Origin: Aquabacterium sp.
GTDB lineage: Bacteria; Pseudomonadota; Gammaproteobacteria; Burkholderiales; Burkholderiaceae_C
Length of the DNA: 64,000 bases
NCBI RefSeq assembly: GCF_016234775.1
Contig: NZ_JACRAH010000008.1
Location: 1-64,000, forward strand
Reading direction: 5' to 3'
Shown here piece after piece: positions 8,159-17,341 of this stretch. The notes under the pieces were generated by a model. That model did not search any database, had not been told where the DNA came from, and saw only the letters and a program-made list of their open reading frames with translations. The position numbers and the translations under genes are program-made. Position 1 is the first letter of the stretch. Each line of letters opens with the position of its first letter.

Positions 8159-9970
8159 ATGCGCGAGTACATGATCCGAATGGCTCATGGTCTGTGTCTG
8201 GTGATGGTTGGGCTGTTGCTGTCTGCCTGTGGTGGGGGGTGCCCATCCTGCAGCGCTTCGCCTACCCATGCTGACGGTTCTGCAACCAGCCAGGCATTCA
8301 TCCAGGCAGCGGCGACTTCAGGACAGGGCGAACTATCGCGGCAGGAGGCCACACGCTTTCTGACGCAGGCCAGTTTTGGCCCCACGCCGGAGGAGGTGTC
8401 CCATCTCATGTCGGTCGGCATTCCGGCGTGGCTGGATGAGCAGTTCGACATGCCACTGAGCACCATGTCGCATGTGCAGGCCTGGGATCTCAGCGATCAC
8501 GCCATCAAGCAGGCTCGTCCTGGACAAAGGGCCAGCAGTGGCGAGGTGGTCGGCAGCTTCATGCGCCAGGCACTGACCAGCAAGGACCAGTTACGCCAAA
8601 GGGTGGCCTTTGCCCTGTCCGAGATATTTGTCGTGTCCATCAAGGACAGTTGCGGCGACAACGCCTACAGCCGAGGTGTGGCCGGATACCTGGACATGTT
8701 GGGGCGGCATGCCTTCGGCTCATTTCGTGATCTGTTGGCATCCGTGAGCCTCAATCCGGTCATGGGCTGCTATCTGTCGCACATGAAGAATCGCGGCGAG
8801 AACGCCAGTTCCGGGCGCGTGCCTGATGAGAACTACGCGCGCGAGATCATGCAGCTCTTCTCGATCGGTTTGTACCAGCTCAACAAGGATGGCTCCTTGA
8901 AGACCGATGCGGCGGGGCAACCCATCGAGACTTATGGCCCCGCCGACATCACAGGCCTGGCCAAGGTCTTCACCGGGTGGAGTTGGTGGTGCCCTCAAGG
9001 TTTGACCCCGACCTGCTTTTCCTCCGACCCGTCGCTGCCCCAGCAGTATGTGACGGACATGCGTGGCTATGCGCTCTACCATTCCAGATCGGAGAAGCGG
9101 TTCCTGGGGACCGTCATTGGCGCCAGCCTGTTTTCTTCGCCGCAATCAGATCTTGATGTGGCACTGGATGTGTTGTCAGCTCACCCGAATGTGGGGCCCT
9201 TCATTGGCAAACAGTTGATTCAGCGGCTGATCACCAGCAACCCGAGCCCCGCGTATGTTCAGAGAGTGGCACAAGCCTTTGATCGCAGTGGCGGCAGTCT
9301 CAGGGCCATGGTCCGGGCCGTTTACCTGGATCCGGAGGCACGCAACCTGTCCGCGTTAAGCAGCAACAGCTTTGGCAAGGTGAGGGAGCCGATCTTGAGG
9401 TTCACGGCTTTGGCGCGGGCCATTGGCGTGAGGTCGGACAGCGGCATGTTTCTGGTCACCAGCCTGGAAGATCCGGGCACGTCGCTCGGCCAATCGCCCA
9501 TGGCCTCTTCTTCCGTTTTCAACTTCTTCAGGCCGGCCTATGTGATGCCTGGCTCACGCATGGCAAGGGCCGGTTTGCTGACGCCCGAGTTGCAGATCAG
9601 TACCGAGACCAGCGCGGCGGGCTACATCAACTTCCTGACGTCCTTCATGTGGGGTGGCTTGGGCTCATCAGGCTATGGAGGCGCCGGGCCGCGGCAGGAC
9701 ATTCAGCTCCTGGCGAATGCCGATCCGCAGCATCCTCTGTCCAGGCTGACCGATCGGCCTGCCGAATTGGTGGAGGAGCTGAACCAGCTGCTGATGTACG
9801 GCACGATGCCGCAGGAGCTGGCCCAGGAGCTGAGGGAGGCGGTGACGTCCGTCGAGTTCCGTGTGAGCAGCCCACCGACAACGGAGCAGATCGCACGCAC
9901 ACGACAGCATCGCTTGTGGACGGCGCTGCTGCTGACCGCCGCATCACCTGAGTACCAAGTTCAGAGGTAG
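8159..9970 (+). CDS. DUF1800 family lipoprotein
   Basis: Exported protein of unknown function. A signal sequence ends in the lipobox LLLSACGGG, so it is probably anchored in the outer membrane. DUF1800 begins near TRFLTQASFGPTPEEV and includes PDENYAREIMQLFSIGL and FNFFRPAYVMPG. The ATG at 8159 has GGGAGA upstream; the track start at 8066 would bury the signal peptide. The next gene starts 4 bp after the stop and encodes the usual DUF1501 partner. The location inside an exopolysaccharide region suggests a cell-surface role, but the family has no settled function. Confidence 0.85.
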   Translation: MREYMIRMAHGLCLVMVGLLLSACGGGCPSCSASPTHADGSATSQAFIQAAATSGQGELSRQEATRFLTQASFGPTPEEVSHLMSVGIPAWLDEQFDMPLSTMSHVQAWDLSDHAIKQARPGQRASSGEVVGSFMRQALTSKDQLRQRVAFALSEIFVVSIKDSCGDNAYSRGVAGYLDMLGRHAFGSFRDLLASVSLNPVMGCYLSHMKNRGENASSGRVPDENYAREIMQLFSIGLYQLNKDGSLKTDAAGQPIETYGPADITGLAKVFTGWSWWCPQGLTPTCFSSDPSLPQQYVTDMRGYALYHSRSEKRFLGTVIGASLFSSPQSDLDVALDVLSAHPNVGPFIGKQLIQRLITSNPSPAYVQRVAQAFDRSGGSLRAMVRAVYLDPEARNLSALSSNSFGKVREPILRFTALARAIGVRSDSGMFLVTSLEDPGTSLGQSPMASSSVFNFFRPAYVMPGSRMARAGLLTPELQISTETSAAGYINFLTSFMWGGLGSSGYGGAGPRQDIQLLANADPQHPLSRLTDRPAELVEELNQLLMYGTMPQELAQELREAVTSVEFRVSSPPTTEQIARTRQHRLWTALLLTAASPEYQVQR

Positions 9971-9974
9971 ATCG

Positions 9975-11489
9975 ATGAACCATGTTGATTTTCAAGCTGA
10001 CCGCCGTCTGTTCATGAGGCAGTCGGCGGCATGGGCCGCAACGGGGTGCGCTGCCCCGCTTGCCATGTCGCTCGCGGCCAGTAGTGCGGTGGCGGCCACC
10101 ACAGCCACTGACTACAAGGCGCTGGTCTGCATATTCCTCCATGGTGGCAATGACGCCTTCAACACCGTTCTGGCCACTGACGAGCCCTCCTGGGCCGCCT
10201 ATACCAGCACGCGCAACCAGCAACCGGAGTCCATCGCTTTGCGCAAAGGCGTGGCGCCCGATCGCGCCCAGTTGCCTGGGTCGCCAGCCTGGCTGGGTGG
10301 GGTTCTGCCGATTGCGCCGGTGACGGCGCAGGAGGGACGCAGCTTTGCGCTGCACCCGATGCTGGGTGATGCGGCTGCGCTTTTTGCCAACAAGCGGCTG
10401 GCCATCGTGGCGAATGTGGGCCCGCTGTGTGGGCCTCTTGCCAAATCCGACTATGTCAAAGGCCAGAAGGACAGGCCACGCAAGCTGTTCTCGCACAACG
10501 ACCAGCAAAGCACGTGGATGGCCATGGCGCCGGAGGGGGCCACTGTTGGATGGGGTGGACGTCTGGCAGATGCGATTGCCAGTGGCAATGGCAGCAGCAT
10601 GTTCACGGCGATATCTTTGTCCGGCCATGCGGTCTGGCTCTCGGGTGATTCGGTCAGGCAGTACCAATTGGCCCAGACGGGGCCGATCCGAGTTGGGGGT
10701 GCAGGGGCGAAGACGGGGCAGTTGCGGGTCTACGATTCGGATGTGGTTGGTGCTGCTTTGGAGCGCGTGGTCAGCCGTACCCGCAATGGCCACCTGCTTT
10801 CCGCCGATCTTGCTGATGTGACCAGGCGCAGCATCACCTACGAGCGCTTGCTGAGCGTGGCGCTGCCGGGGGCGGAGGCCTTCGGCGCACCGTCGATGTT
10901 GAACTATCGAAATCTGGCAGGTGGGGCGCAGTTCAACCCTCTGGCCCAGCAATTACAGACTGTGGCCAGAACGATTGCGGCACAACAAGTTCTCGGCTTG
11001 AAGCGCCAGGTGTTCTTCGTGTCACTGGGTGGCTTTGACACCCACAATACGCAGAACAAAAGCCACGCAGATCTGCTGGCCAGATTGAATCATGCACTCA
11101 GCTATTTCGATCAGGCTTTGGGGCAGATGGGCATGCACAACCAGGTGACCACCTTCACGGCATCGGATTTCGGGCGTTCATTTACCAGCAACGGTGATGG
11201 AACAGACCATGGCTGGGGCGCACACCATATCGTCATGGGCGGTGCCGTCAAGGGGGGGGACATCATTGGCGATTTTCCCGTTCTGGGACGAAAGAACATG
11301 GCCAACAATGACTTCGACTCAAGCCCGGATCAATTGACCAATGGTGTGTTGTTGCCGCGCCTGTCTGTCGATCAGTATGGTGCCTCGCTGGGGCGCTGGT
11401 TTGGCGTGGGGGACAACGATCTGACGGGCATTTTCCCGAACCTGGTCAACTTCGGGTCAGGGCGCTTTCTGCCTTTGATGAAAGCTTGA
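9975..11489 (+). CDS. DUF1501 family protein, probable Tat substrate
   Basis: DUF1501 (sulfatase/alkaline-phosphatase-like) exported protein of 504 residues. The N-terminus DRRLFMRQSAAW followed by a hydrophobic stretch and an AVAA site looks like a twin-arginine signal. Family segments include VCIFLHGGNDAFNTV, VSLGGFDTHNTQ and TASDFGRSFTSNGDGTDHGWG. AGAGGTAG precedes the ATG, 4 bp after the DUF1800 stop, so the two are one operon. Its last 44 bp overlap the 3' end of the convergent acyltransferase gene. Substrate unknown. Confidence 0.87.
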   Translation: MNHVDFQADRRLFMRQSAAWAATGCAAPLAMSLAASSAVAATTATDYKALVCIFLHGGNDAFNTVLATDEPSWAAYTSTRNQQPESIALRKGVAPDRAQLPGSPAWLGGVLPIAPVTAQEGRSFALHPMLGDAAALFANKRLAIVANVGPLCGPLAKSDYVKGQKDRPRKLFSHNDQQSTWMAMAPEGATVGWGGRLADAIASGNGSSMFTAISLSGHAVWLSGDSVRQYQLAQTGPIRVGGAGAKTGQLRVYDSDVVGAALERVVSRTRNGHLLSADLADVTRRSITYERLLSVALPGAEAFGAPSMLNYRNLAGGAQFNPLAQQLQTVARTIAAQQVLGLKRQVFFVSLGGFDTHNTQNKSHADLLARLNHALSYFDQALGQMGMHNQVTTFTASDFGRSFTSNGDGTDHGWGAHHIVMGGAVKGGDIIGDFPVLGRKNMANNDFDSSPDQLTNGVLLPRLSVDQYGASLGRWFGVGDNDLTGIFPNLVNFGSGRFLPLMKA

Positions 11490-12504
11490 GTCGGGCAAAT
11501 CGGGGGCCCATCCAGACTGCGAGCACCGCTGACAGCAGGAAGTAGATGAGGTACTCGGGCAGTCGCCACACATTGATCGCCACGGAGTTAATGCCCAGGT
11601 GCGGGGCCAGGCTGTAGATGAACTCGTGAACCAGGTACAACTCCAGGCTGTATTGTCCGAACACCCTTAAGCAGGTTCTCAAGGCGCCTTCCGTGCGCAT
11701 CGTTGTCAGCCATTGTGCTGCGAACAGGCAAACGGGATAAGCCATCAGCGCGGTGGGATACCACCAAAGGCCATATCGCCAGGCCACAGGATTGGGCACC
11801 ACCAATGCCACTGTGGCCCAGAGCGCGAGCCCCCCGAGCAACAGCGCACCGTTCAGCTTCCAGCTTTGCCAGAGCATGGCCGCGCGGCCTTCTATCAAAT
11901 GTTGGCCGATCAAGATGCCGAGCAGGAACACCGGGAGTCGCACGGTGAGGATCAGCAGGTGATCCAGTTCACTGTCCGGCAGCAACAGGTCGAGCATCAA
12001 CACGCCGGCAAGGCAGAGCAGCAAGACTTGCTTCAAGCTGCTGCACGTGCGAGCCTTCTGAACGATCACGAACAGGCCATAGCAAAGCAGGATCGCCGGC
12101 ACGAACCAGCGGTCAAGTTGTCCAAGTAGCAGAAAGTCCAGGCCGATGAACCGCGTCATGTCCTGGAGGGCCAGTGAAGTCAGCATGCTGTCGCGAATCA
12201 GCGAGAACAGCACCAGTGTCCAGAACACAGGCGCGATGCGCACCAGGCGCTTTTGCAGGAATCGCGCTGTGTTGGGGTCAGCGTGCCAGCTGAAGCTGAT
12301 GCCCAGGCCTGACAGCAGAAAGAAGATGTCCACGCCTGTCAGCCCCAGCATCTTGACCGCGGTGACTGGGGCGAGGAACAGCGGGAGCTTGAAGCCCATG
12401 TGATACAGCATGATCCACATGATGGCCAGCCCCATCAATTCGCTGCGCAGTTCGCTGATTGCTTTCACGGGTATCTCGGGGAGCTTGGTGATGTGGTCAG
12501 GCAA
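11446..12504 (-). CDS. Acyltransferase 3 family membrane protein
   Basis: Integral membrane O-acyltransferase of about ten predicted membrane helices (352 aa), likely to acetylate or otherwise acylate exopolysaccharide sugars. The N-terminal ELMGLAIMWIMLYHMG contains the conserved His, and GVDIFFLLSGLGISFS is the family signature. The start overlaps the end of the upstream acyltransferase gene by 8 bp. Two different acyltransferases in tandem suggest more than one substituent on the polymer. Confidence 0.85.
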   Translation of the reverse strand: MPDHITKLPEIPVKAISELRSELMGLAIMWIMLYHMGFKLPLFLAPVTAVKMLGLTGVDIFFLLSGLGISFSWHADPNTARFLQKRLVRIAPVFWTLVLFSLIRDSMLTSLALQDMTRFIGLDFLLLGQLDRWFVPAILLCYGLFVIVQKARTCSSLKQVLLLCLAGVLMLDLLLPDSELDHLLILTVRLPVFLLGILIGQHLIEGRAAMLWQSWKLNGALLLGGLALWATVALVVPNPVAWRYGLWWYPTALMAYPVCLFAAQWLTTMRTEGALRTCLRVFGQYSLELYLVHEFIYSLAPHLGINSVAINVWRLPEYLIYFLLSAVLAVWMGPRFARLKLSSKAESALTRS

Positions 12505-13498
12505 CCAGCTTGCGCAGGCCGATGAGTTGCAACAGCTTGCCGGTTATCAGCGACGCCGCGATGACAAGCGCTACAAAGACCAGTGCCAGTGGCGCCGCAT
12601 GCGACCATGGGTGACTCGTTGAGTTCAAGGCCGGGAGATGGGACCGCAGCAACCAGATGAACAAGGGGTTCAGGCAGAAGATGGCGAGCGAGTAGCGACC
12701 AATGTACTGAAGCCAGCGCGGTGGCGTGAGCTGATCGCAGACCAGGCGTGCTGCGCCCAAAAAGAGTGTCGAGGCGATCAGGACCTGGGGTCTCAGGTAA
12801 GGACTCTCATGGCCTTCTTGCGGGCCAGCCCAGATCAGGATCAGGGGGGCGAGCAGCCCGACGATCAGCGCGGTATGGGCGGGTATTCGCGCCGCGATCA
12901 ACTTGAATACATCGCGGTGCCTGGCGCTGTAGACCCCGAGCGCGACATATGGGAGCCAGTACGGGAAGGGGCGATCTGCCAGTTGGGATAGAAACGGAAA
13001 CTCGCGGTATCCCATGGGGGCCCAGGCGTAGACCACCAGCCCCAGTACCCAGATCGCCCCGAGTTCATGCGCGGTCACGCCTCTGCGTGCCAGCCAGTAC
13101 ACGATGGGGGTCAGTTGAAAGAGGATGATGAAATAGTATTGGCCAGGCCATCCGTATCCGCTCAGGTGCGTGGTGAACAGCTTGTTCAGGGGGATCTCGA
13201 ATGGCTGCTTGTTCAGCAGCAGGTAGAGGGCGCTGTACAGGATGAATGGCCAGGCGAGCCGTTGGATTCGCGTCAAGCAGAGTGCGACGAACTCCCCCGT
13301 GGTTGTCCAGTTCGGTGCGGCGGTGTAGAACGCGGTCAGGAAGATGAAGGCAGGTACACACCAGCGCAAGCAAGCCGAGACAGCCTGGTAAAGCGCGCTT
13401 GGCAGGACGCTGTCCAGGCTATGTATGGCCACGACGCCGATGATGGCCAGACCTCTGATGCTGTCGCCAAAGGGATCCCTGCTCATCCCGGTTGTCAA
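12497..13498 (-). CDS. Acyltransferase family membrane protein
   Basis: Second membrane acyltransferase (333 aa, many hydrophobic helices). The N-terminus DSIRGLAIIGVVAIHSLDS resembles the first helix and catalytic His of acyltransferase 3 proteins, and CVPAFIFLTAFYTA follows as the second motif. Its 5' end overlaps the upstream polymerase-like gene by 4 bp. Possible roles are O-acetylation or succinylation of the exopolysaccharide; the acyl donor cannot be read from sequence. Confidence 0.78.
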   Translation of the reverse strand: MTTGMSRDPFGDSIRGLAIIGVVAIHSLDSVLPSALYQAVSACLRWCVPAFIFLTAFYTAAPNWTTTGEFVALCLTRIQRLAWPFILYSALYLLLNKQPFEIPLNKLFTTHLSGYGWPGQYYFIILFQLTPIVYWLARRGVTAHELGAIWVLGLVVYAWAPMGYREFPFLSQLADRPFPYWLPYVALGVYSARHRDVFKLIAARIPAHTALIVGLLAPLILIWAGPQEGHESPYLRPQVLIASTLFLGAARLVCDQLTPPRWLQYIGRYSLAIFCLNPLFIWLLRSHLPALNSTSHPWSHAAPLALVFVALVIAASLITGKLLQLIGLRKLVA

Positions 13499-15108
13499 GT
13501 GGGCTCTCCGCGAGCCTCTGCTTGATCGTCAAGGGTGGCATCCAGCCGGCGCCCGAACAACTGCGTACCCCACATGATGATCAGGTACATCACGGTATAG
13601 AGCAGCATCTTCTGCGGTATGTCACGCAAGTAAAAGCCGATCTTCCATGCCAGGGACTCACTGCCCAGCGCATAGGAGAACAGGCTCCAGGCCGAGCACA
13701 TGATCACGGGGGCGATGTTGACGACGCCTTGCTCACGTGTGACAAAGCTGTCCAGGTACATGCTGGAAGGTATCACCAGCAGCAACACCACGACCGGGAA
13801 CCACTCGATACCGAACAAGCCCAGCAAATGCGCCCATACGGATCCGACCGAGAAACCGCCCAGTGTGTTGTCGAGGCCCTCGTTCAGATAGCGGTAGTAG
13901 TCGCCAAAGGAGAAGGCGTAATCGTCCTTTTCAACGCGGATCTCAAGGGCGTCCAGCAGGTTCTGGGGAAGAATGGCCAGGCTCTTGTCGATCGTGGCAT
14001 CCCACAGCTCCGAGCGATCCCGATCCGTCAGCCTGGTACCAAAGTAGATGGTGTTGTCGTGGAACTTGGTTTCCGAAAAGCGGGCCATGACCGGGTTGGA
14101 CAAATAGGTTTCGTCGAACACCTTGTAGCGGGCGTCAAGCAGCGCGTCCTGCCTGTACTGGGCCATGCGCGCAGAGTCAGTCAGGGTCGTGACGGTTTCT
14201 TTGATCAACTCCCACGGTTTCAATGTGTCGCGCTTGTCGCGCACCAGCACCATGGCGGTGGCCAGTTGCGCAAACATGGCGATGGCGATCATCAGCGAGA
14301 CGGCGGACACCAGCAACCACTTCACGGTCGATCTGGTGACGGGGCGCTCGTCACGCCAGGCATAGACCAGATACATGAGCAGCGCTTGAACGGGACCAAT
14401 GACCATCAGTTGACGTGCATTCAATGCCATGCCGATCACGCACAGCAAGGCCACATACCCCGCAATGAGCGGACCTTGAGTCTTCATGGTGCAGTATCGG
14501 GCACCGTATTGCCGGTGATAGATCGGAATCAGGAAGGGCATGTAAGCCAGAAAGTTCAAGGCCTGGAAGGCCTTGCCACCGACGTCACCCGTGGCGACGC
14601 CACCACCGGTTGCCAACGCATAGGCGCCCACACCTGACATCAGCCAGATCATGTGCACGGACGGGATCGCCACGATCTTCAATGGACGGTGCACCAGCCG
14701 AGTGATGCGTTGTGCGCCAGCCTGAGGGGCCGCCAGATGCCGATAGATCCAGTGGCCCAGCACGCTCAGGAAGAGCACGGCGGCCAGCACACGGAATGTC
14801 GTCTGAGGCCAACGTAGCAGTTCGATCAGTGGGGCGCCATCCACCGACTGGGCAAGGAGCGCGGCATACACAGTCGTGACGCAAAGGCCCAGCAGGGCCA
14901 ATGCAGAAACCGGGTACTGTTCCGGTGAATTGCTGCGCCACAGATACTGAAAAACCAGTGATGACGAGATCACCACCCAGCCCACACATTCGAGGTTGAC
15001 CGGGTCGGCGCTGATCAGCAGCTGGATGACAAACGCGCAGAGTGCGCCGAGCTGCAGCAGCGCAAAGCAGAGGTCTTTCCTGGTCCAACGCAGAGGTGAA
15101 ACTTGCAT
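13495..15108 (-). CDS. Probable exopolysaccharide polymerase (Wzy-like membrane protein)
   Basis: Polytopic membrane protein of 537 residues with about twelve hydrophobic segments and a large hydrophilic loop (about residues 270-420) before the last helices, the layout of O-antigen polymerases. The function would be polymerisation of repeat units in the periplasm. ATG at 15108 overlaps the upstream glycosyltransferase stop by one base, so it is preferred to the track start at 15300. Wzy proteins are poorly conserved, so the call rests on topology and on lying between glycosyltransferases, acyltransferases and a flippase. Confidence 0.62.
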   Translation of the reverse strand: MQVSPLRWTRKDLCFALLQLGALCAFVIQLLISADPVNLECVGWVVISSSLVFQYLWRSNSPEQYPVSALALLGLCVTTVYAALLAQSVDGAPLIELLRWPQTTFRVLAAVLFLSVLGHWIYRHLAAPQAGAQRITRLVHRPLKIVAIPSVHMIWLMSGVGAYALATGGGVATGDVGGKAFQALNFLAYMPFLIPIYHRQYGARYCTMKTQGPLIAGYVALLCVIGMALNARQLMVIGPVQALLMYLVYAWRDERPVTRSTVKWLLVSAVSLMIAIAMFAQLATAMVLVRDKRDTLKPWELIKETVTTLTDSARMAQYRQDALLDARYKVFDETYLSNPVMARFSETKFHDNTIYFGTRLTDRDRSELWDATIDKSLAILPQNLLDALEIRVEKDDYAFSFGDYYRYLNEGLDNTLGGFSVGSVWAHLLGLFGIEWFPVVVLLLVIPSSMYLDSFVTREQGVVNIAPVIMCSAWSLFSYALGSESLAWKIGFYLRDIPQKMLLYTVMYLIIMWGTQLFGRRLDATLDDQAEARGEPT

Positions 15109-16295
15109 CACACATACCTCTTGAAAACGGCCTGAATGGCCTGTGCTGCAGCCTCGCTGGAATAGCGCTGCATGTGCGAACTCGCCCAGTGAAAATTGCG
15201 TCGGTATGGCGCCAGCGCATCGATGGCGCTCGCCAGGCCTGCCGCGCTGCCAACCGGGATGACCCGCACACGTTCCAGTTGCCCGAACTCCGCCATGCAA
15301 CCCACGGCGTCACTCATCACCACACCACACCCTGCTTGCAGAGCCTCGTTGATGACCAACCCCCATGCCTCACCCATGCGGCGAGAGGGCAAGGCCACGA
15401 TATCGGCTGCCAGGTAATAGTCGGGCAGTTTGCTCTGGTTGATGAAGCCCATGAAACTGCATGTCACGCCGTGGCGTTGCAGGGCATCGGCCGCCAATCG
15501 TGCGACTCGTTCTTGCAACTCACCGGCGCCTACCACCATGATGTGCAGGCGCGCGCGAACCGCTTGCGGCAGATGAGGCAGGCATTCGAACAGCAGCTCA
15601 GGGTTCTTCTTGTCGATGAGCTTGCCGAAGAAGCCCAGGACGATGTGCTCGTCGCTCAGCCCCATGCTGTCGCGAAGGGCGCGACGCGCAGACCAGCGCT
15701 GTTCATCTCGCCAACCAGACAGGGGGTTGGGCACCGAGAACCTGGCATGAGAGATTCGTTGATCGGGTACCCCGTGGCGTGTCAGGTGCGCATGGTTGAG
15801 TTGACCAAAGGCAAAGGCATGACGGGCCGGCGCATACAGCAGGCGGTAGGCTGTCTTGCGTACCACTTCCTTGAGTGGAGAGCGTTGGCCTGCATACATG
15901 TCGTCCTGTGTTTCCTGACGAATCAATATGGGGATGCGCAAAGCCAGTGCAGACAGATAGGCTGTGTGGTCGAACCAGTACCGGGCCTGGGTGAGCATCA
16001 CAGCGGCGGGCCGCTCTGTTCGCAGCAGCTTGAAGATCCCCCGGCCGGTGAGGCTGGCAGGCGAGCTGAGTGGTACGCCCCGTTCGTTGTGAAGCACGCG
16101 ATAGCGGTAGCCACTCAACAACGGTGTGTCCCATGCCACTTCCTTGCCGAATTCGCGGTCGACATGACCCTGGCGTACAGAGACGTCGGTTGCATAGATG
16201 ACCTCGAATGAATCGGGGTGCAGTGCCTGCATGGCCTGGTAGACCGGCGCCTTGTATTGCACCGGGTGGCTGTCGAAAATCAGTATGCGTTTCAT
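15108..16295 (-). CDS. Glycosyltransferase family 4
   Basis: GT-B glycosyltransferase of 395 residues. Begins MKRILIFDSHPVQYKAPVYQ, and carries LGFFGKLIDKKNPELLFECL and ALPSRRMGEAWGLVINEALQAGCGVVMSD, the GT4 donor-binding EX7E region. It lies within the minus-strand exopolysaccharide operon, with a one-base overlap to the polymerase-like gene and a 4-bp overlap to the upstream CgeB-like gene. Likely builds the repeat unit on the cytoplasmic face; sugar specificity unknown. Confidence 0.85.
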   Translation of the reverse strand: MKRILIFDSHPVQYKAPVYQAMQALHPDSFEVIYATDVSVRQGHVDREFGKEVAWDTPLLSGYRYRVLHNERGVPLSSPASLTGRGIFKLLRTERPAAVMLTQARYWFDHTAYLSALALRIPILIRQETQDDMYAGQRSPLKEVVRKTAYRLLYAPARHAFAFGQLNHAHLTRHGVPDQRISHARFSVPNPLSGWRDEQRWSARRALRDSMGLSDEHIVLGFFGKLIDKKNPELLFECLPHLPQAVRARLHIMVVGAGELQERVARLAADALQRHGVTCSFMGFINQSKLPDYYLAADIVALPSRRMGEAWGLVINEALQAGCGVVMSDAVGCMAEFGQLERVRVIPVGSAAGLASAIDALAPYRRNFHWASSHMQRYSSEAAAQAIQAVFKRYV

Positions 16296-17341
16296 GCTGC
16301 CTGCCGGATGAGGCCAAGTCGATCGAGCACCGCACGGCAGATGTCTTCATTGCCGACGCGGTTGTTCAACACACGCCCTTGACCGGCCTGACGGATGCTT
16401 TCGCGGACCGGTGGATGCGCCAGCAAGGCTTTGCAGACCTCCACGCATTCATCGGGCGACGACCAGAAGGCCGCTTCCACGCCATCGCGGTACAGCGCCA
16501 GATGTTCTTGGGTGCGTTCCGCGCAAAACAGGCCGCCGGCTACCGGTATTTCCATCGTGCGGGTGGTGTGGTGATCCCGGTTGCCTTTGGACAGCATGCC
16601 CAGGCAGATGGACGCGCCGCGAATGGCATCGACATAGTCCTGTCCCGAGAGGCTGTAGCCCTTCCAGTAGGGCTCGAGTTCTGACCATATGCTCGATCGT
16701 TGCCAGTTGTCGCCCCAGATCGCTGGGCGCAGACCGTTTCGGATCAGGTGCTGCATCAGCAGGTCTCGGCCTTCGCCGTCCATCTGTCGACCGATGAAGA
16801 CGATGTCGTTGCGGTATGCCTGGGCCACTGGCGCTGAAGGATCCCGGGGGCGATGGGCCACCTCGTCATAGCTGCGCCAGATTTTCAGCACATCTCTGGC
16901 TCCCAGGTGACGGAACTCGGGCACGTTGATGTCGCGCACCGCCAGACACAAGTCATACGAGGGAATGGCGCGTCGAAGTGTCTGGAATCGCAGGCGGTCA
17001 CGTGGTCCGGTCGGATCATCGTGGTTGAACAGCACGATGCGCCTGGTGGACTGGCGGACCACGTCCAGGGCAGCCTTGCTGATCAGCTCGCCGCTGTCGA
17101 CCCAGCACAAGTCAAAGTGACCCTGCCCATGCAACTGTGCGGAAAGCCAGTTGGCCAGGCGGGCATGGGTAAAGAGGTAGCCGGTGCGGTAGTGCAAGGC
17201 ACCTTGCAGGCCCTTCATGGCAGCGCGAACCGCATCAAAGGGCTCGATGTGAAGGACTTCGCATCCAATGCGGCGCAAGGCGTCCGCTCGATGACGCGAT
17301 GTCGAGGCAGGGTCAGTGGCCCCCAGATACAGCACGCGCAC
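16292..17341 (-). CDS. CgeB-like glycosyltransferase
   Basis: 349-residue protein resembling the CgeB/Glyco_trans_1_2 group. It begins MRVLYLGATDPASTSRHRADAL and has a C-terminal domain with RTMEIPVAGGLFCAERTQEH, the pattern of CgeB-type transferases that end in a short GT1-like domain. It overlaps the downstream glycosyltransferase by 4 bp and the upstream one by 29 bp, so it is tightly integrated in the operon. Donor and acceptor are unknown. Confidence 0.75.
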   Translation of the reverse strand: MRVLYLGATDPASTSRHRADALRRIGCEVLHIEPFDAVRAAMKGLQGALHYRTGYLFTHARLANWLSAQLHGQGHFDLCWVDSGELISKAALDVVRQSTRRIVLFNHDDPTGPRDRLRFQTLRRAIPSYDLCLAVRDINVPEFRHLGARDVLKIWRSYDEVAHRPRDPSAPVAQAYRNDIVFIGRQMDGEGRDLLMQHLIRNGLRPAIWGDNWQRSSIWSELEPYWKGYSLSGQDYVDAIRGASICLGMLSKGNRDHHTTRTMEIPVAGGLFCAERTQEHLALYRDGVEAAFWSSPDECVEVCKALLAHPPVRESIRQAGQGRVLNNRVGNEDICRAVLDRLGLIRQAA

